Below, piece by piece: positions 21,404 to 25,350 of a stretch of 25,350 bases of DNA. Source of the DNA: a virus. The translations under genes and the position numbers were made by a program. The stretch is taken from positions 1-25,350 of the IMG/VR virus record IMGVR_UViG_3300033571_008694; one strand, written 5' to 3'. Position 1 is the stretch's first letter. Every line of letters starts with the position of its first letter. The notes under the pieces are model-generated. The model worked only from the letters and a program-made list of their open reading frames with translations. It ran no database searches and was not told the DNA's origin.

Positions 21404-22569
21404 TGGCTACTCTGCTAATTGTTATTGCGGCCATGGTATTTTTTCCATGGTTGATTTTAAAAATAACTAGATTAGAAAAATGGGTGCCATTGCCTGTGGC
21501 GCAGATTGCGTTTGGTATTTGTTTTGGCCCTAGTGCTTTAGGAATGTACTGGCCAGAACTATGGACTGATATTTTTACTCAGCCAGTACGTGTAGGGTTA
21601 GATGCAATACAGTTACTGGCTATTACTATTTTTGCCTTTATTGCAGGTGTTGAATTAAAACCTAAAGAAATTATTGCTAGGGAAGGATCTAAGATTTGGA
21701 CACAGGCCATTCAAGTAATTATTGTTCCAATTATCCTAGCAAGTATTGCCTTTTTAGTATTTTTCGACAGCAATGTATGGCATAGTCCAGATGTTCCTTT
21801 TTGGAAATACGCCTGGGCAATGGGTGTAGCAACTTGTATTACTGCTATACCTATGCTAGTAGTTTCTTGTAAATCTCTAGGAATCTGGGGCAGTCATACC
21901 AGTAAAAAGTTATTAGGTATTGTAACTTTTGACGACTTAATACTATGGATTACTGTGGCTTTAATTATTAGTATAGGTGAGTTCTTAGTAAATTCGGCTA
22001 TATTTTTTACAGTTTTAGCAATCTTATTTGTTGTATGGCCTAAAATATTGGACCGCCTTGGAGAAGATTCTTGGCCATCTATGATTGTATCACTTGTATT
22101 ATTAATGGCGTTTTTTAGTCACTGGGCCGGATTACACTATATATTCGGAGCATTTTTTGCCGGAATGATTACACCTAGAAAAGCAGTTAAGTGGAATGAA
22201 GGAATGGACTATCAACAGATGTTCTGGTTGATGCCTGTATTTTTTATCTGGGCTGGTCTTAAAACACAATGGACCATTAACTTAGAATTAATTTTCCTAG
22301 CGGCTATTGGCATGTATTTTATTTCTTTAATTACAAAGTTTATCGGCGTTTGGTTAGCCTATAAACAAGAGGGCATGCGAGTAGTATGTTTTAAAACCGC
22401 TATGTTACAAAACAAAGGGTTAATGGAAATAGTTTTGGTTACAATGCTGTTGACTGCCAATGTTATTAGTGTTAACATGTTTGCGGCTGTAGTTATAATG
22501 AGTCTAATTAGTACAGTCAGTGCTGTGCCGTTAGCAAGGCTATTTTTTGATAAAAAAATGGAACAATAA
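21403..22569 (+). CDS. Kef/CPA-type cation:proton antiporter
   Basis: The 388-residue protein is almost wholly hydrophobic with about 11-12 predicted membrane helices, as in monovalent cation:proton antiporters. Supporting elements are the early helix pair with FGICFGPSALGM, FAFIAGVELKPKEI, and the conserved acidic pair Asp177-Asp178 in VTFDDLILW, at the position of the ion-binding DD/ND motif. It lacks the C-terminal nucleotide-binding domain of Kef channels. It probably exchanges Na+ or K+ for H+ across the inner membrane. A phage copy could hold host pH or ion balance during infection. Translation is coupled to the clamp gene by a TAATG junction. Confidence 0.88.
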   Translation: MATLLIVIAAMVFFPWLILKITRLEKWVPLPVAQIAFGICFGPSALGMYWPELWTDIFTQPVRVGLDAIQLLAITIFAFIAGVELKPKEIIAREGSKIWTQAIQVIIVPIILASIAFLVFFDSNVWHSPDVPFWKYAWAMGVATCITAIPMLVVSCKSLGIWGSHTSKKLLGIVTFDDLILWITVALIISIGEFLVNSAIFFTVLAILFVVWPKILDRLGEDSWPSMIVSLVLLMAFFSHWAGLHYIFGAFFAGMITPRKAVKWNEGMDYQQMFWLMPVFFIWAGLKTQWTINLELIFLAAIGMYFISLITKFIGVWLAYKQEGMRVVCFKTAMLQNKGLMEIVLVTMLLTANVISVNMFAAVVIMSLISTVSAVPLARLFFDKKMEQ

Positions 22570-22585
22570 TAAAAGGTAAAAAGTG

Positions 22586-23074
22586 ATGTCATCAAGGGAA
22601 AAGACGCAGGATGATTTAGATTTAGAAACGTTGATCGATTTATTCGACACAGCACTAACTTCTAATAATCCTGCTATGAAAAAAGCCATTAAGAACTTGC
22701 TTCTTGTGGCTACGCTAATCGACAGTGAATTAACACCAGAACAGCGTATTCGCAGGCCGTTGCGTCAGGCATTTGAAGATATGCGTGATCTTAGTCGACG
22801 CATGAGTATAATCGAAGCGGAACAGCGTAATCAAAAAAGTTATTATATATCTCCTATGCCAGCCACTCCCTATAGTCCAGCGCCTGCAACTCCTTGGCCT
22901 AACCCTAACGTCAACACACCTTGGACTATTCCGAATCCCAGTACAGGTCCAGTTTGGACTACAGGAACTGGTTCAACATCAACTAGTTACAAAATATCTA
23001 ATAATGTCAGCACTACTGCATTTGATGATCAATTCCGTGCAGAAGATCTATTAACCAAATTAGAGAATAAATGA
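22586..23074 (+). CDS. Conserved phage protein next to the TGT-like gene
   Basis: The ATG at 22586 is preferred over a GTG 3 bases earlier; AAAAGG lies about 9 bases upstream. The 162-residue protein has an acidic helical N-terminal domain (LETLIDLFDTALTSNNPAM, VATLIDSELTPEQRIRRPL) to about residue 85. A Pro/Ser/Thr/Trp-rich flexible region follows (about 88-135) and then a short tail. I recognise the N-terminal pattern from T4-like marine phages, where function is unknown. Its end overlaps the next start by four bases. Confidence 0.72.
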   Translation: MSSREKTQDDLDLETLIDLFDTALTSNNPAMKKAIKNLLLVATLIDSELTPEQRIRRPLRQAFEDMRDLSRRMSIIEAEQRNQKSYYISPMPATPYSPAPATPWPNPNVNTPWTIPNPSTGPVWTTGTGSTSTSYKISNNVSTTAFDDQFRAEDLLTKLENK

Positions 23075-24645
23075 ATACAAATTTAACTGCCGCACAAAAT
23101 GATTACGCTGTGTTTTTGCCAGCACTTAGCGGGTTTTATGCTACCTATGTGGGCAAGCAAAGATATCCAGATCCCGTAAAAGGATTATATGTAGATCCTG
23201 CTAGAATACCTAGTAATTTTAAAAATGGTATGGAGAGTCTTAACTGGCTCAATCCACAACAAGGTCAATTTCAATATCATTGGAGTTTATATTCTGCTGG
23301 ACATGCAGATTTAGATACTGCTAAACATAGTCCAAAAGAAGATATGGTGCGTAATCGTAATCGAGCAGATAGTTGGTTATTAGGTGACAGTGGCGGTTTC
23401 CAGATCGGTAAAGGCGTCTGGGAAGGCGATTGGAAGAATCCTAACTGCCCTAAAGCAATGAAAAAGCGCCAGCAAGTTCTTGCTTGGATGGATGCGTATA
23501 TGGACTATGGAATGATCTTAGATATTCCTGCTTGGGTGTGCCGCAGTCCTAGAGGTAGGGAAGCCACAGGGATTAACAGTTACATGGAGGCTGTACAGGG
23601 CACTTATATTAACAACGATTATTTTATTAACAATCGAAATGGTAATTGTAAATTTCTAAATGTTTTACAAGGTGAAAATCACGCAGAAGCAGACGACTGG
23701 TATGATCGTATGAAAAAGTATTGTGATCCTAAACAATACCCAGGACGTCATTTTAATGGCTGGGCTATGGGCGGTCAAAATATGTGTGATGTTCATTTAG
23801 TGTTAAGAAGATTAGTAGCATTACGTTTTGACGGTTTGTTAGAACCTGGTGTACATGATTGGATGCACTTCTTAGGAACTAGTAAATTAGAGTGGGCTAC
23901 TCTATTGACTGATATTCAACGTGCTGTAAGAAAATATCACAATCCAAACTTTACTATTAGTTTTGACTGTGCTAGTCCGTTCTTAGCAACTGCTAATGGA
24001 CAAATATATATTCAAACAGAAATTGAAGATAGAACCAAGTGGGTTTATAGAATGGTTCCTAGTATTGACGATAAAAAGTATCATCAAGATCATAGACCAT
24101 TCGGAGCCGCTGGTGTGCAAGATGGTCGTTTTAAAGGTTTCGAAGATAGCCCAATAAGTGCCGAACTTAAAGTATCAGATGTCTGTATATACGGACCAAA
24201 CGATATGAATAAGATTGGTAAAATTGGAAAAACTTCTTGGGATAGTTTTAGTTATGCTATTCAAATGGGCCATAACGTGTGGATGCATATCAACGCCGTA
24301 CAAGAAGCCAATCGACAATACGATGCCGGTATTGTTCCTGCCATGCTAGTACAAGAAAAATTTGATCGCTTATACTTTAAAGACATTGTAGAAGCAATTT
24401 TTGCAGCCAGTGATAGGAGTACTGCTGATGCAATAGTTGAAGAATACAGTAAATTTTGGATGAGTATTATTGGCACTCGAGGTGCTACTGGTAAAAAGAC
24501 TGTTAACGCTTCGACTAAATTTGCCGAATTATTTGACGAAGAAGAGTCAGAGACTGTACAATCAGAGCACGGTGAAGAATTTACTGAAGACGAAGAATCC
24601 AAACTTAATCAACTTGAAAACGATATAGACAACAATGAAGCGTGA
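23071..24645 (+). CDS. dpdA: TGT/DpdA-like base-exchange enzyme
   Basis: The 524-residue protein shows a tRNA-guanine transglycosylase-type barrel: LGDSGGFQ with Asp106, VLQGE at 198-202, GWAMGGQ at 230-236, and SFDCASPF with Asp299 in the place of the TGT nucleophile. The zinc motif CxCxxC...H of tRNA TGTs is not visible. DpdA proteins are TGT relatives that insert 7-deazaguanines into DNA, and phage versions protect DNA from host restriction. I infer a phage DpdA-type enzyme; a tRNA TGT is less likely. The C-terminal 45 residues are acidic and disordered. The symbol denotes the family resemblance only. Confidence 0.75.
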   Translation: MNTNLTAAQNDYAVFLPALSGFYATYVGKQRYPDPVKGLYVDPARIPSNFKNGMESLNWLNPQQGQFQYHWSLYSAGHADLDTAKHSPKEDMVRNRNRADSWLLGDSGGFQIGKGVWEGDWKNPNCPKAMKKRQQVLAWMDAYMDYGMILDIPAWVCRSPRGREATGINSYMEAVQGTYINNDYFINNRNGNCKFLNVLQGENHAEADDWYDRMKKYCDPKQYPGRHFNGWAMGGQNMCDVHLVLRRLVALRFDGLLEPGVHDWMHFLGTSKLEWATLLTDIQRAVRKYHNPNFTISFDCASPFLATANGQIYIQTEIEDRTKWVYRMVPSIDDKKYHQDHRPFGAAGVQDGRFKGFEDSPISAELKVSDVCIYGPNDMNKIGKIGKTSWDSFSYAIQMGHNVWMHINAVQEANRQYDAGIVPAMLVQEKFDRLYFKDIVEAIFAASDRSTADAIVEEYSKFWMSIIGTRGATGKKTVNASTKFAELFDEEESETVQSEHGEEFTEDEESKLNQLENDIDNNEA

Positions 24646-25162
24646 TTATGATACAGGCGTAGCCGAAAATGTTGAGTTTTTTGTTGGCGTTGAGATTGAA
24701 CGTACTCCTGCATACGGAATGAAAACTTTGTTTGTAGTAGGCGCTCACGACCCTGATAAAATTATTAATTTAGCTCGCAATAATAACTGTAAACATATAT
24801 ACTTTGGTGCTAATCAAAGTTTCCATACCAAAGGCGTAAACGACACAGAAGGTTGGCGTCCTTGGGAAATAATGATTAAAGCCTGTTTAGATAAAGATTT
24901 ATGGTGTACTTTAGATTTTGATGTAAAAGAAACAGAAGGACTGTTAGAAAGTATGCTAGTTGAATATCGTAGATTTATTCCGCAGATTAGTGTAAAATTG
25001 CCTTACATTAATCAACTAGGCTATAATGCTACATTAAAAATTGACGATAAAGATTTTAACGCTACTAATCCCGGAGTATGGTGTCATAATCTACAAAACT
25101 TGTTAAAAAGAGATTGTTTTACAGACTGGGATCAATATGGTAAGGACGAGATTATTAAATGA
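24635..25162 (+). CDS. Conserved companion of the TGT-like gene
   Basis: The 175-residue protein overlaps the TGT-like gene by 11 bases. It contains VGVEIERTPAYGMKTLFVVG, HIYFGANQSFH, CTLDFDVKETEGLLES, and IDDKDFNATNPGVWCH. Alternating short beta strands and helices suggest an alpha/beta fold, perhaps part of a TIM-barrel-like domain. There are no CxxxCxxC radical-SAM cysteines, so it is not QueE. I recall similar proteins beside TGT-like genes in marine phages but know no function. A role in making or handling the modified base is an inference from position. Confidence 0.75.
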   Translation: MKRDYDTGVAENVEFFVGVEIERTPAYGMKTLFVVGAHDPDKIINLARNNNCKHIYFGANQSFHTKGVNDTEGWRPWEIMIKACLDKDLWCTLDFDVKETEGLLESMLVEYRRFIPQISVKLPYINQLGYNATLKIDDKDFNATNPGVWCHNLQNLLKRDCFTDWDQYGKDEIIK

Positions 25163-25350
25163 AAATTAAACATGACATTAGACCTAACAAACTGATCTGG
25201 GTAACTTTCCGTAAGGAGGGCATCCACAAGTATCCTGCGGCATTAACAGATCCGGCACTAGCAACAGGAGACGAATATGACGTATCGTTTTTGGGTTATC
25301 CCCATCGCCACATTTTTCATTTCAGGGTGTGGATCAGTGTGCAACACAAT
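25159..25350 (+). CDS. Conserved phage protein with HRHxFHF motif (3' end outside window)
   Basis: An ATG at 25159 overlaps the previous stop, and the frame stays open for 64 codons to the window edge. The visible part begins MKIKHDIRPNKLIWVTFRKE and includes SFLGYPHRHIFHFRVWISVQ. The His cluster could bind zinc. A link to QueD/6-carboxytetrahydropterin synthase was considered, because these often accompany DpdA and use a His-rich site, but the CxxxHGH motif is absent, so I leave it unnamed. Same operon as the TGT-like gene. Confidence 0.7.
   Translation, partial: MKIKHDIRPNKLIWVTFRKEGIHKYPAALTDPALATGDEYDVSFLGYPHRHIFHFRVWISVQHN

Noticed and set aside
25159-25350. QueD (6-carboxytetrahydropterin synthase)
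   Set aside because: The His cluster and position next to a DpdA-like gene are suggestive, but the CxxxHGH motif is not present in the visible part.

Overview
The window is a contiguous, almost gap-free stretch of a tailed-phage genome. Every supported gene is on the + strand, and most start within a few bases of, or overlap, the previous stop. The replication and transcription genes point to a T4-like myovirus: a family-B DNA polymerase of gp43 type, a gp45-type sliding clamp, a small protein resembling the late-promoter dsDNA-binding protein DsbA, and several ATAAATA boxes matching the T4 late promoter. The AT-rich sequence and the accessory genes (DnaJ, peptide deformylase, ClpA-like unfoldase, Dps, class II aldolase, fatty acid desaturase, cation/proton antiporter) suggest a large aquatic member infecting a Gram-negative bacterium. 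The host cannot be named from this sequence.

Layout. (1) 1-513: the end of a Pro/Ser-repeat protein and a small secreted Lys-rich protein, closed by a strong terminator hairpin that also contains a near-perfect sigma70-type promoter. (2) 572-4744: an overlapping proteostasis operon, dnaJ - peptide deformylase - clpA-like - unknown gene. (3) 4786-14285: a late-promoter-driven block of probable virion-internal proteins. Many begin with a short peptide (such as MRLREIF, MRAKEFITE, MKLYEIISE) resembling the capsid-targeting sequence of T4 internal proteins and carry (L/I)-x-E sites like those cut by the T4 prohead protease. The block contains a pol-beta-type nucleotidyltransferase, a KxDG ligase-like protein, an HxGH nucleotidyltransferase, a HAD phosphatase fused to a GH19 muramidase, and several acidic/basic coiled-coil or scaffold-like proteins. 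(4) 14282-15912: a lipoprotein, small proteins, a Dps ferritin, and a GC-rich, mostly noncoding island with a possible 34-residue ORF. (5) 15921-17290: class II aldolase and fatty acid desaturase. (6) 17340-22569: dsbA-like, a membrane protein, DNA polymerase, sliding clamp and an antiporter. (7) 22586-end: a TGT/DpdA-like enzyme with conserved companion genes, probably the start of a 7-deazaguanine-type DNA-modification cluster that continues off the window.

The most striking signals are the family of capsid-targeted cargo genes, which together would deliver an enzyme kit with the DNA, and the regulatory RNA/DNA architecture. The latter includes two tandem hairpins with matching 8-nt loops (GCCRTAAR) before the polymerase gene, recalling the T4/RB69 gp43 translational operator; an inverted repeat that could hide the first cargo start codon on read-through transcripts but not on late ones; and an early-type promoter buried in a terminator. 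All function calls rest on motif recognition by eye; no database search was run.
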